From Nigrospora sphaerica (Eukaryota; Ascomycota; Sordariomycetes; Amphisphaeriales; Apiosporaceae): a stretch of DNA of 64,000 nt. This document shows positions 1 to 10,812 of the stretch, piece by piece. Below the pieces are notes generated by a model. The model searched no databases. It worked only from the letters and a program-made list of their open reading frames with translations, and was not told where the DNA came from. The stretch lies in NCBI GenBank assembly GCA_018287875.1, contig JAGVVL010000027.1:1302001-1366000 (forward strand). Reading direction: 5' to 3'. How positions within the stretch are numbered: position 1 is the stretch's first letter; the number at the start of each line of letters is the position of its first letter. The position numbers and the translations under genes are program-made.

Positions 1-130
1 TAAGCTCGGTCGACTAGAACAGAGTTCTGTTTTGTGCATTTAGTTTTGTCAAAGCTTATATGGCTGATCGAATTCTATGCCATAACCTTAACGACCCGAG
101 TGAGTGGAAAGTGATGAGCCAATGACTAGG

Positions 131-453
131 TGATGCGTGCCCACCACTGAGGAGGGCGACAGTCTGTCCTGCCAAACGGGATATCATGGATGTGACGGCG
201 CTGGCAACTGCACACTGATGGAGCAGGTGGTGGACACTGGCAGAAGGGAGGGCCTGTGCGTCTCAGGGTACTTAGATACCTTGAGACCGCCAGAGCCATC
301 GTGTGTTTTCCTTCTTTTCTTCCTCATGTTGCTATCCTCAGTCAATCTACGATCAGTTGTCGACTTGTCCAACTGCGTGCCGTGACAATGGAAAATTATA
401 GGCTAGTAAGAGCAGGATTTGGTAATGATTGGATCCCTGACCTTTTCGTGTCA
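131..453 (+). repeat. Copy of a ~120-bp TIR element, split by another repeat
   Basis: The two ends match the short inverted-repeat element seen at 13613, 16784, 32615 and 56942. The left end reads TGATGCGTGCCCACCA, and the right part from about 389 carries the diverged 'ATAGGCTAGTAAGAGCAGG' core and ends near TTTTCGTGTCA. The stretch from about 148 to 387 between them does not belong to this element and is a separate repeat. This copy is old and diverged; the assignment rests on the terminal motifs and the core only. Confidence 0.5.
148..387 (-). repeat. Dispersed repeat with a TGTCACGG terminus
   Basis: On the minus strand this begins TGTCACGGCACGCAG. It is nearly identical over about 170 bp to 29130-29315 (plus strand), and a more diverged copy lies at about 63060-63230 (minus). 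The TG start suggests a solo-LTR or LTR fragment, but no matching CA end or target-site duplication could be fixed. The open frames across it are shared by the copies only because the DNA is repeated. Confidence 0.55.
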
Positions 454-476
454 ATATTATTGACCTCTACCTAAAC

Positions 477-3082
477 CTAGCCACCACCTAGCCTCTTTGG
501 ACCTCTAGTTACTGGCCGCTCTTCCAATCCTATACTTCCAAAGGAAGCCCTCTTGCTACTTGAAGTTGACCAATAATGGCGCGGCTCGATTTCTTCGACG
601 TTATCTTTGGAGTGATAGCCGCGGTAGATGTCGTCGTCGTCGTCATCGTCATCCTGCCATCGGGGCGACAACAGCCTCATCCCGGGCGCCGGCATAACCG
701 GGGCGGATCCGTGCACGTCGTCGCCGAATATGTCGTAACCGTCCTTCTGTAGGGGCGGCAGCGGCGTTGGCGGCCTTGAACGAGCCGCCGGTGGAGGTGT
801 GACGAAGCTGACGTCATTATCACCGCTGAAGTAATAGCCGCCGTAGTCGTCATATTCCGGCTGCAGGGGCGAGGGCGGCGGCGGCGGCGTTGGCGGCCTC
901 GACCGAGGCGCTGGCAAGCCCCGGGTGAAAGTGCTATTGTTTTCTTTGTCGTTGTTGACGTTGTAGCCGCTCTGCCGTCGGAAGGGCGGCGGCGTCAGTC
1001 CCCTCGGCCAAGGAGTCATGGGCGTCGGCGCTCTCGACCGTGGCGCCGGTACGTCCTGAGCGGAGCTGTGGTCATCGTCGTCGTCATCGCTGAAGTCGTA
1101 GCCGCCGTAGGCATCGTAGGCTCCCTGCCGTCGGGGCGGCGGAGGCGTCGGAAGCCTTGGCCCAGGCGCCGGTGGATGCCGGTCCGAGCTGCTGTTGGAT
1201 ACGAGCTCTTTTTCCTTGGAGATCTTGGAGCTCTTGGAGCCCTTGGAGTTCTCAAAGCTTTTGACGCTTTTGGAGCTCAGGTAGCCCGAATTTCGTACTG
1301 CTGTCGTCAAATGCCCGCTGGCCAGCTTGGCTAGGGCGCTGACTGATGGCGCCGACACGACAAAGTGCGCCGACAAGACCTCAAGAGCCGTCCAGAGAAA
1401 AGCCGGGTAGAGTCGGTCTGTCCAGAGGAGCTTATCGTTAGCATCTGGGCCTGCATATGTTGCTCATGGGCAGATATAGCTTTATTTTACCGGGGCCGTC
1501 TTGGTCGTAGCGGTCCCCAAAGTGGAGAAGAAAAACAGAAAAGGGAAATGTGAGGACCTACGTGTGGAATCCGCGTACCCATCGACGTTAGTTAGGTACT
1601 TGATCCGGATGACCGCTATGATAATGGTTCTAGAAGGAAAGAAACTAGTTAGAAGCGCGCGCAGATAAATAAGTTGTGGTCGGATCGTAACGCGAGATAC
1701 ACTCACATGACTCCAAGTCCCAGGAGTACGATGACACCTATTTTTTTCTTAAGGCCCATTTGCAATTTTGCCAGAATAGGCATCGGCAGGAAAAAGATGG
1801 CAATTTCGGACAAGACATTGAAGGAGGCGCCGCTTATGGCGACGACGGAGAGTTTGATGCATTTAGCGTTGGCGTCGTGCTGTAACGTCCACCCAGCTGA
1901 GATGGGGATGCACTGGAGCACGTCGAGCATGATGAAGGCAGTCGCCCCGACAACCATGATGCCCATTACGATGCTGCAGGCGAGCTTGAATTTCCGGTCC
2001 GGAAATAGGCGGAGGTAGAAGCAAAGAACGGAGACCTTCAGAGACAGGATGCTGGTAGCCCAGAGAAGTTGCCCGATGTAGGCTGTTTAGGGTGGACCGC
2101 CGGTTAGCACACGAAACGAGCAACAGCATAGTGATGCGGTTCATACTCACACCACATCCAAAACGTTTGCAGGTCTGCAGCCTGCACCTGAGCCAAATGG
2201 TTTCCAAATCCTATCTTGGCGACTTTTTTATGTTGTTAGTTTTGCACTCGCCCCTGTGGCGGAATCACTGGTGCAGGACCTCACTTACGCGCTCCGACAC
2301 AGTAGGTTATAAGTGTCGTGATGATCTATGCCAGGGTCTATTAGCAAATCGTGGGGATAGCATGGGTACTGCATGCCTGCTGTACGTACAATAGCGACGA
2401 AATGGAAGAAGTCGTCCCACCACAGCTTTTTGGTGATGAAGGCCCGGGACACCATACGGAGCCCAAAAGGCACGTAGATAAAAACGGAGAAGACCCAATA
2501 AACCACCAGCAACTCGTGGTTCCGCGAATCTATTGGCCGGTTACACTGCTTCGCATCCACTTTGGCGAGGCCTGTGAAACGGGCGCGTGTTGCTGTCAGC
2601 GCGCCGAGTTCCCTCGCTGCCTACGGGCCCAGGGCCGGCTGGGTAGATGGATGGATTTCTCTTACCGATGGCCTCGTCCAGAGTACAGTTCCTCACCATG
2701 CAGGTCGACAGGGCCTCGTTGAGTGCATCGCTGGCGCACTGGCACTCTATATCGAGCACGGAACAGCCGTAGGCGGGTGAGTGTGTGACCAGGCACTGAA
2801 CCTGTTTCCGGGCAAGGAAATTCCGTGTGAGCAGGGCCGGCACAAGACGACAAGCAAGAATATTGGGTCATCTCTTTGCTATGGATGAAGGTCGGATGGC
2901 AGTCTGGAATGGGGATCACGTACGGCACAAGTGGAAAGCTGAGACACCAGGTCCAACGGCGACAACGTCGCCCGGCTCTCCAAGGCAAAGTTGGCGGCAG
3001 ACTCACGGTAGGGGGCCAGCGCCGCAAGGGAAGGCACTAGGAGGACCCAGACGGCCAGGAGCAAGGTTAGGAGCCGTTGCAT
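477..3082 (-). CDS. CFEM-domain PTH11-like seven-helix receptor
   Basis: Eight exons join in phase to a 661-residue protein: 3082-2924, 2801-2666, 2571-2390, 2325-2289, 2210-2151, 2082-1707, 1629-1562 and 1444-477. All introns start GT and end AG. A hydrophobic signal peptide (about residues 1-21) is followed by a CFEM domain with the expected cysteine spacing (STCAVQCL, then DIECQC, then CMVRNC, about residues 50-95). A rhodopsin-like seven-helix region follows (YWVFSVFIYVPFG, YIGQLLWATSILSLKVS, VMGIMVVGATAFIMLDV, ALEVLSAHFVVSAPS). The last ~260 residues are a charged, Pro-rich cytoplasmic tail with five degenerate PAPRSRxPTP repeats and Asp runs. The family includes Magnaporthe PTH11, which senses host surfaces; the ligand here is unknown. 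The 37-nt fourth exon and the intron edges around it are the least certain part. Confidence 0.85.
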
Positions 3083-4436
3083 GATCAGTGCTTGCGGCCA
3101 GCGATCGACTTAGCGAGATTGAAAAGAAACCTTGATCAGATGAAAAGGCCCCGAACGTGGGCTGGGCGTCTTCATTAGAACCGTGAGTCTGGCAGGCCCA
3201 TCGGTCCCTGTATCTCGGTTTTCATGACAGCCTCGCCATAGCGAGGCCGGCGTTCCGATACCCACCGGGCCCGCATTTGTCCCTCCTTGTCTATCTGTTC
3301 GCGGTGGCCAAAGCGTCGACCCAAGATAGCTACGATATTGATTTGCCGATCATTGATCCGCTCAGCCGTCCCGAAATAGAGAAGAGAGGCAGAGCTAGTC
3401 CCTAATATCGAGGTGGTCCCGGGCCCAAGATCCGTGGTGGCCAATACTACGATCTACTAGAAACAGAGGTCCATGCTCGCTCCCCGTCGACCACAGCGAA
3501 TTGCTTACCCGGTTAAGCCGGCATTTATGACGCCCGAGGCGTCCCCACTGTTTACTGAGGGCATTGGCCTCTATCAGATGAGTCTTATGCAGTACTTTTT
3601 CCATCAGAGGCAGCCCCCTAACAGCTTCGGAGCTGAAAAGTGGGCAGGGGTCACTCTGGCTAACAAGCGGCCCGTGCTTGATCCTGCCGCTCAGCAAGTA
3701 CCTTGCATACCCCGAGAGCAGTCTGCCGTCGCGTGCACATGTGGGGACGAACGAACACACGGGGCGCACATAACGAGATGGCAGCCTCGCTACCGAGATC
3801 CTACTGGCTCGAGCTCTTCTACAGTGATGTGAATTACTTAGCTCTGACTATTGAGCCTACAGCTGGCTGTCAATACTACAAATACAATACATTTCAGCCC
3901 CGTATCTCCCTTGCCCAAACCCTAGACATGCCGGCCGGCTGTCTCTCCAATCCTCTTGTGTGTCTTATAAAGGTGTAGCCCCGATAAATTAGATAGTACC
4001 GCGTGCCGTGTGCCGCCAGTCCGCAGCGCTCTCCCTGTCCGTCGAGGTTCTAGGCCCTAGCAGCAGTGGAAAGTTGCAAAGTGGAGCTGAAGGGCCGTTG
4101 CGCTTAGACTCTTTGCTTCCCATAGCGCGCCGAGGGTGGCTCTGTCATAGTCTTGGGGACCTGGGCTGGTGCCCATGCAGAGCCGTTGGGCGGGGGTTCC
4201 TGTTTCCTTTTCCGGCACCCATCCGCCGACCACGTGCTCTCTGGCGTCGGAGCGCACTCCACCATTAACCCCACCCGTTACTATGACGCCCGAAGATCGC
4301 CATATAATGTAGCGACAATGTCAATCACGAGAAACGCACTGACATTGAGGAATAACGGAATCTTTCAAGGGCTTTGCCAGATCGGAATTCATTCCGCCGT
4401 TGTTTTAAAATGGCCTGAAGGTGACTAAGAAACAGA
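3083..4436. other. Upstream region of the CFEM receptor; no gene recognised
   Basis: The first few hundred bases should hold the promoter of the minus-strand receptor gene. The remaining open frames are short, overlap one another on both strands and resemble nothing known. No RNA gene or terminal repeat was seen. Confidence 0.4.
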
Positions 4437-4439
4437 CTA

Positions 4440-4530
4440 TAGTGAGATCCAGGTGGGGTGATAGGACCATACCAAACAGGATAACGCACTCCGGTATCTA
4501 GCTACCTATCCTGACCACGCATTAGTTCGT
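4440..4530 (+). repeat. Fragment of dispersed repeat family A
   Basis: The segment with 'CCAGGTGGGGT..TAGGACC' and 'TATCTAGCTACC..CC.GACCACGC' recurs at 8933-9313, 32139-32520, 33000-33149 and, inverted, 40245-40428. Better copies end in GGCCACGCATCA, the same terminal motif as the ~120-bp TIR elements in this window. Only the right end is preserved here. Confidence 0.5.
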
Positions 4531-4881
4531 GTTGAGTCCTCAGCAAGTCATACGCCTTCCTGGTCCGAGGTGGAACTAAACCTACGTGAGACTGATCGGG
4601 TCCCGGTCGAGAAGTGTAATTACAGTTCAAGGTGCAAGTGAACAAGATGCCCCGGAATTTGCCGCGGAAACATCCCTCATGACGAACGCTACGAGGTGAA
4701 ACAGAAAACGTTCCTCCAGTCCCACTTTCGCCCATCGCCCAACGAGTAAGTTGAAGTGGCTGGACTATCTGTCATCCGTATCAGATCGAGGGGTATCAGC
4801 GGGCGGGGAAGGTGAGTTTTCCTGTGGAGGCAAGGTATGTATGTAGCTGGAAGGTGGTCGAAGCAGTGAGAAAAAAGCTTA

Positions 4882-6832
4882 TAAGCTCGAGCCCCCCTCA
4901 GCGCACCGCACCATCACCGCACCATCACCGCAACACCAAAAAAAGAGAAACACCATAAGTCAATTAAATAGAATAAATAGAATATCTCAACCACCATAAT
5001 AGATAAGGGATAACTGTTTGGCCTTAAGAAACCGTTATGGTGTCCTCTGCCTCCGAAACTTCTTCTTCGGACGAGACGACCGTGATATCCCCTTCAAACA
5101 GCCCAGTGGCTGCAGGTCCTGCTTGACTCGCCGTTCCGACCTCACCCTTGACCTTGCGTACGCCCACCATGCTTATAAAACGCTCCTGCGTAGTCGCATG
5201 GACCTTGCGACGCTTTTGAGGCTTTTGGCGATCCAGCGCAGCGCTCAGTTGGTCTCGCTCGCGCTTCAGGATGGAGATCTGAGCGGTCGCTTCGTCCAGA
5301 GCCTTGCCAGTCTTCCGGAACACCTAGCGCAGCGTGGCAGTATCGTACACCTCATTCACACCACGCAGTTCCCGGTGGATATGGTGTATCTGACGCGAAG
5401 AGCGAGGCATCTTAACACTAACTGCAGACATCTCTGCAAGTAGAACGTCCTCCTTTGGCGGTGGGACTTGCCACGAGTCGCTGTCTGGCCTGTCGGCCTC
5501 ACGCTGCCGCGCGAGGCGACTATTCAACACTTTTCTGGCGTCCCTGGGCCAGATACCGGTCACTCGCTAGCCGACAGTAATCTGGTGAGGCGTGAAGGCC
5601 TCTTTGCGAGCCTTGTTCCAGGCCTTAAGGAACTTAGGCTTCATCGGCGTCATCGTGAGGCTCGTCGTACAGGCGTTCCGCAGATGCTTGCGGTACGCGC
5701 GCTTCAATACCGAAAAGGGCCCCAGATCTAGTGGCTGGAAGACCTGCGATGTGTGCGCTAGCAGAAAATTGAGCCAGACCTTCGACTCTAAGCAGGCCAT
5801 CATGAAGTCCTACGTACAGTGGCTGGAGTGGCCGTCCAGAATAAGGTGTCTCCATTGCTCGGGGTCCCCTGGAGTGGTCGACGGGAGGAAGATCTGCTTC
5901 AGCCAGCGTAGGGCAATTGAATTGCTCGTCCAGCCAGCCTGTGAGGCCTCAAAAGTCCAGTTCTCGAAGTCATCCTCGTCGGCTTGGGAGGTGAACCACT
6001 GCTGCTGAACGCTCTTCCCCTTAAAGATGACGAGAGGAAGCAGCACACGGCCAGTGGCAGAGATAGCCTCAAGAGAGGTCGTCCATTCGCCTATCCGATG
6101 TCCATCGCGAAGACCCCCGTGAGCGCAGACGGCCCGACGACCAGAGGATTATCTCCAAGGCCTATCTGAGCGCCAACCTCATCGAAGTTCCATTTGTGCT
6201 CCGGAGGGACCTTTGTCATGTCCTCCAGGTCCAGCCTGGAGAAGAACTCCTCGATGTTCTCGCGAGACGCGCCATTAACGCGCTTGTAATCAATAGAGGT
6301 GGACGCCATAGTCTTGACCTGCGGCCAACGCGTAAAGAAACGGAGATGTCAGCGTTTTCCGATGATGCGGTCACCTCCAGATGCCTTAACCAGCGTCTGC
6401 GCATATAGACGAAAATGGCTATGCGGAGGAGCCCAGCTAAGGCGCGCCTGGGTCAGCACCCACTTAGCAAGGGCGTACTCTAAGGTTGGCGATAGGTTCT
6501 GGCGATGCACCTGAGCGTTGGGCTTCAAGGGACAACCAAGAATCCTCCTTCCGATGCTTTCCCTGGAGATATTGAACTGTTTAGAGGCCTCGCGGATGGA
6601 TAGGCCTCCTGGGACTTGCTTGAGCGCTGCCGCCAGCGGCAGTACTTCCATATAAAAATAGCTAGTATCAAACGAAAGAGAAAAGATAAAGAATCGCTGC
6701 TCCTCAATACCAAGGTCTCACGATATCTGGTCATTTATCTATTCGCATTTAAAGGTATCTATCCCATCCGATTTCTGTGGTAGAAACAGTGGTGCGGTGA
6801 TGGTGCGGTGCGCTGAGGGGGGCTCAAGCTTA
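4882..6832 (-). mobile_element. Fot1/pogo-type DNA transposon, inactivated
   Basis: Terminal inverted repeats of about 42 bp frame this 1,951-bp element. The left end starts TAAGCTCGAGCCCCCCTC and the right end, read inward, starts TAAGCTTGAGCCCCCCTC; only one mismatch is seen over the alignment. A TA dinucleotide flanks each side (4880-4881 and 6833-6834), the target duplication of Tc1/mariner/pogo elements. The inner part of each repeat carries the phrase CGCACCATCACCGCACC. The transposase inside is on the minus strand and broken. Its TIRs differ completely from those of the pogo elements at 23.6 and 58.8 kb, so it is a separate family. Confidence 0.9.
5024..6651 (-). pseudogene. Broken pogo-family transposase
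   Basis: Reading the minus strand, an N-terminal HTH (SIREASKQFNISRESIGRR) is followed by a CENP-B-like DNA-binding region, then the DDE_1 catalytic core with WNFDEVGAQIGLG, LILDGHSSH and FQPLDLGPFSVLKRAYRK. A basic and acidic C-terminal tail ends at 5024. All three catalytic acidic positions are still visible. The frame is broken by an in-frame TGA near 6349 (probably once Trp), a one-base frameshift near 6100, and TAG stops near 5810, 5565 and 5321, at positions where Gln, Trp or similar would be expected. CAG or TGG to TAG changes fit RIP, but ordinary decay is possible. Confidence 0.85.
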
Positions 6833-6835
6833 TAA

Positions 6836-8930
6836 TGCATATCTTGCGTAAAGGGGACACCAGGATACCCTGGTTTTTGCCGGACCCGCGGTCGTCGCGA
6901 TGTGATACGACCGTTTAGTATGCCAAGGTAGCAAACCCTAATCCGATACCTTCCGGCCGCCGCCTGGTCCCCCGTTCTCCACTATGAGCCTGGAACCAGT
7001 ACAGTTACCCTCACGGACTGTTTTTCACCAGCAGCGAATCATCACAAGGAAGCATTGAGCAAGAAAAAGGCCTTTATATGTTACCCGTCACCTCCTAACC
7101 TTTGCATAATCCTCTCATGATAGCGCCGCTGATGTTGTCGGTCTCTTCGTCGAGAGCATACAAAACCGTCGTCTTGACCTCGTCGTATTCACACGCGTGG
7201 TCGTCACACTACACCATAAACGACGATATTTTGTCATCGGAAGCGTCGATGCGCTGCTCGAGCTTGCAAATTAATGGAACAAGGCCATTTTTGTGCTAAC
7301 AATCCGCCTTCAGGAGGTGCTCGAGCTCACCGAGCTGCTGGTGAGCAACGCAGTCTCTGGAGCCGCCGGGCTCGAGAGCACGCCCGAGTACCCGTCTGCT
7401 GCGCTTGAATAAGTCGCAGCCCCCGACGTTCGTTATTCAACGTTGGCCGTGGGAAGCGAAAAACGTAAACTGTGATCAGTAATTCTAACTCTTCCAATCA
7501 CTCGGCCGGGCCCTATGCTTCACACTCGCTGTCATAATACCTCTCCGACCTATACGGCCTCAGTTCTTCGCGCACTCTGGATCACCATCGCCAAACTTGA
7601 CTTTGTGACTGATACTAACGGAGTTTGATTTCGCTATTATCGAGGCAACGGCGCTGTCACCATGGACTTGGTCAACTCTAGGCACATTGTCGGAACTGAC
7701 GAGGTTTGTATCCTTTAGTCGAGGGCCTTGCCAAAAACCCAACGAACGGTCTTCTCAAGTGATTCCTGGCCTTTTTTGACAAAACGTTCCATTACAGCTT
7801 CCTCTACGTTGCCACTGACAATTGGGCTAGCGTAATGCAAGCTTCAGATTGGGTGCAGGGTAGCTATGCGTTGCGAACGAGCAACGGCGACGGTGGCTAA
7901 AACATTAGGCCTGAAAGAACACTTCTGCTGTGCTCGGGTTTGTCTCATGTGTCCTAGAATCGTCAGGATATCGGGGCCGTGATCCAGTATGAACGTATGC
8001 GGTACCCAGAATGGAGGATTGGATTACCCCATCGTGTTGAGGAGCGTCTTGCGTAAGGTTGACAAGGAGCGAGAGGTGTTCGAGCACAAGCCTATTTGTG
8101 GGTGATGTTCTGATGGGTCATAGGAAGGAGCCGGCAGTTGCCGCCTTCAACGTTCCTGCTCTGACCCGTAGCGCCGTCAAGGAATCGACGCGACGCGACA
8201 AGGCGTATTTCGGCAGCCCCGGCGCGCATCTTTTGAATGAGTCCGGATCCGAAAGACTTTCTCTACCCAGGATAACCGCGCCACAGAAAGCTTTGATGAA
8301 ACACGGGCAGGGAGCCTTACACACTGGCGAAGGGCAGCAGTGCCATCTACGTACACTTGACTATATGTCGTTTGACTTTCAGTCAGTTATTACCGCCATC
8401 AAGTAGCAACTTGCAAACCCCCCGTTTAAAAATGCAGCACTATACCTAGATTCCTCCTGATATCAACATCTCGCTGGTTATCATGGCGAGTTACTAGCAC
8501 CAGCTAGCCCTCCTACTCGAGCTACGCGCCAACGTGTACTCGCCGAGTCTAGAAGTCTTTATTACACCCAACATACGCGCGAGGGGTTCCGTTGAGGTCA
8601 CACCTGGTGCTGACGTGGTGATTACAGAGCAGCTCACAGAGTATGCCCAAACCTCGATGCTGCACGGCGGCCATGATTGCACGCGAAATGAGTGGTGTGT
8701 TCGGAAAAGACCTCAGGGTGCATGGAACGGACAGGCTCAGGATAGTGGGCATCAGTATATCACCACTGATTCCTGGTTCCATCTGAGCTCCTCGTTGTAC
8801 GCGATTGGAGAGAAGGTAAGAAACAAGATGTGTTCGTGCTGCCATCTGGAGTCGCTTCATACTTACTAGTTCTAACCAGGCTACGGATATTATTATTCAT
8901 GAGTAGTCGCAAGCAGAATAGCAAGTAATT
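6836..8930. other. No gene recognised between repeats
   Basis: Two kilobases hold only short open frames on both strands with no recognisable domain, no splice-linked exon chain and no terminal repeats. It could be strongly decayed sequence. No coding claim is made. Confidence 0.4.
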
Positions 8931-8932
8931 AA

Positions 8933-9313
8933 GCTCAGTAATGAGTCAATGACTGGGGTAGTAGCAGAAGAGAGAAGATGTATTAGTGATGCTGTCGCAA
9001 TATGAAGCTATTCACGTGGCTTAGCCTCTCCTGCCAGGTCACGTGGCTCCTCTTCACATGACAGGATTCACATGGTGACAGGGGTCCTGAGCTACTATAT
9101 GTACTACTGCACCTACAGACAGATTTCCTTTGTTTCCTTCTAATGGATAACTTGAACCTCGCTTTCCACGATCTCTGCAGTGCGACAGATGCCTACCACG
9201 AAGTGGCCGGTGGGGCAGGAATCTACCTATAGTGCGGTCCAGGTGGGGTAGTAGGACCCCTCCTGACATGAATAACACACCTCCATATCTAGCTACCCAC
9301 CCTGGCCACGCAC
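8933..9313 (+). repeat. Dispersed repeat family A, near full length
   Basis: It begins near a degraded TGATGCGT-like end ('TAATGAGTCAATGACTGGGG') and ends 'CCTGGCCACGCAC'. It shares long blocks with 32139-32520, and its middle ('GCCAGGTCACGTGG', 'CTTTCTAATGGATAAC') with 27290-27520. The ends and size (about 380 bp) suggest a non-autonomous TIR element. Confidence 0.55.
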
Positions 9314-9470
9314 GGAGGGCAGGGAGGGAAGCAGCCGAGGACCATGAAACAGAGGAAGAGGAATCGGAGCTGGAATACGTGCCCGCCCAGGCTATGCCGG
9401 CCAGAACAGACGGCAGACCAGGATAACGAAGCGGTGACGCCGGGAACAGAGGGTAATGGAGAGGACCGGA

Positions 9471-9701
9471 GGGACAGAGGGACAGAGGGACAGAGGGACA
9501 GAGGGACAGAGGGACAGAGGGACAGAGGGACAGAGGGACAGAGGGACAGAGGGACAGAGGGACAGAGGGACAGAGGGACAGAGGGACAGAGGGACAGAGG
9601 GACAGAGGGACAGAGGGACAGAGGGACAGAGGGACAGAGGGACAGAGGGACAGAGGGACAGAGGGACAGAGGGACAGAGGGACAGAGGGACAGAGGGACA
9701 G
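9471..9701 (+). repeat. 8-bp tandem array (GGGACAGA)n, about 29 copies
   Basis: The octamer GGGACAGA is repeated almost perfectly for about 231 bp, then decays into GATGGACCGAGGG-type variants. Because 8 is not a multiple of 3, the array stays open in all frames on both strands and creates long artificial frames (GTEGQRDR repeats on plus, SVPLSLCP repeats on minus). These are not considered genes. Confidence 0.95.
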
Positions 9702-9959
9702 ATGGACCGAGGGCCTGAGGGGCCGAGGGATAGAGGGAGCGAGGGTGGATCACGAGAGGGGCAACGCACAGAAAAGGAAACACAAAAAACATGAGCAAAA
9801 ACGAGGGAGACGAAGAAAAAGATACGCGATACCAGCCGGCGGACACCACTACGACACCAGGTAAACACACCAACGAACAGAAACGGATGCTACGATAAAG
9901 AGCGTTGCTGGAACCGTACCTGGAAGTGGAACGTCACTCCCCTAACAGCGCAAAGGGAG

Positions 9960-10200
9960 GCAGACGCACCTAAGGACAGGCACACTGAGGGAAAGCGAAG
10001 GGTGTATCTGAACTAGGGAATAGCGACTGGATGGTCCGGCACCGAACGAGAGGCGGTTCTCACACCCCTACAAGGAAAGAAAAAGAGACTATTCAGGCCT
10101 ATAGGAGACAAGGCTCGGAGGATCGAGAAGTCGTGAACGAAGAGCATGGCATGATTCAGCCCAGGTGGCAAGGCAAGACTACACCGGAAAGACGGGGTGG
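9960..10200 (+). repeat. Dispersed repeat family C (uninterrupted copy)
   Basis: The block from 'GACGCACCTAAGGAC' to 'GGCAAGGCAAGACTAC' recurs at 32525-32613 plus 33151-33290, where a 537-bp element interrupts it. This copy therefore shows the empty site (GAGGCGGTTCTC near 10049-10060). The related 36660-36872 sequence has LTR-like ends, so family C is probably derived from an LTR. Confidence 0.7.
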
Positions 10201-10296
10201 TAAAATATACCTACCTAGAAACGTGCTAGTCACGTCTAGTGTCCCCTTGGGAACGTAGTGGCCATCGCCTTCGGCGGCGGCCTTAAGACGAATAAA

Positions 10297-10326
10297 ACAT
10301 ACATACATACATACATACATACATAC
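10297..10326 (+). repeat. (ACAT)n microsatellite
   Basis: Seven to eight tandem ACAT units lie just before a GGCCACGCATCA terminus (ending at 10343) that matches the right end of repeat family A. Confidence 0.9.
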
Positions 10327-10812
10327 ACCCTGGCCACGCATCATTCAGCCAAATAGGCCTTGACGCCGACTGGGTTTGGAATCCAGCTAACTTTCAAGCG
10401 CAATTCAGCCGAAGTACAGGCTAGTCGGGATTTAGGCGACGGCCACTTCGTCAAAGTGTATTTGTAATTCTAAACGAGCTATAGTTAACAATGCTAAAAG
10501 TCTGTGACAAATATCATGTGGTTATATCTACGATACATAATCCGAATAACGACATGACTCGCTCACCGCCCAGTACTGAATGATTTAGGTTATTGGCAGC
10601 TCCTGGCGTTCTATCAAACAGGTCTGAATTCTCGCTGCCCAGACAGGACTCAACCCAAGAACCTTAGTCCCACTACAAAATGCTCCCCACCCTAGAACCT
10701 ACTTCCTATTACGAAAAGGCTACCAAACCCTGCATGCTAAAGCTGCGGCTCAGCAAGATTCCGCACTTTGGGCTGTCGCTGCGGCGCAACAGCGGGAAAC
10801 ACACTCGGCGGC

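Noticed and set aside
9471..9701. CRISPR-like array
   Set aside because: Units are 8 bp without spacers and the genome is eukaryotic; it is a simple satellite.
9289..9873. Long open frames of 110-190 codons on both strands across the octamer array
   Set aside because: They exist only because an 8-bp repeat without stops stays open in all frames; composition is trivial and no start context or homology supports translation.
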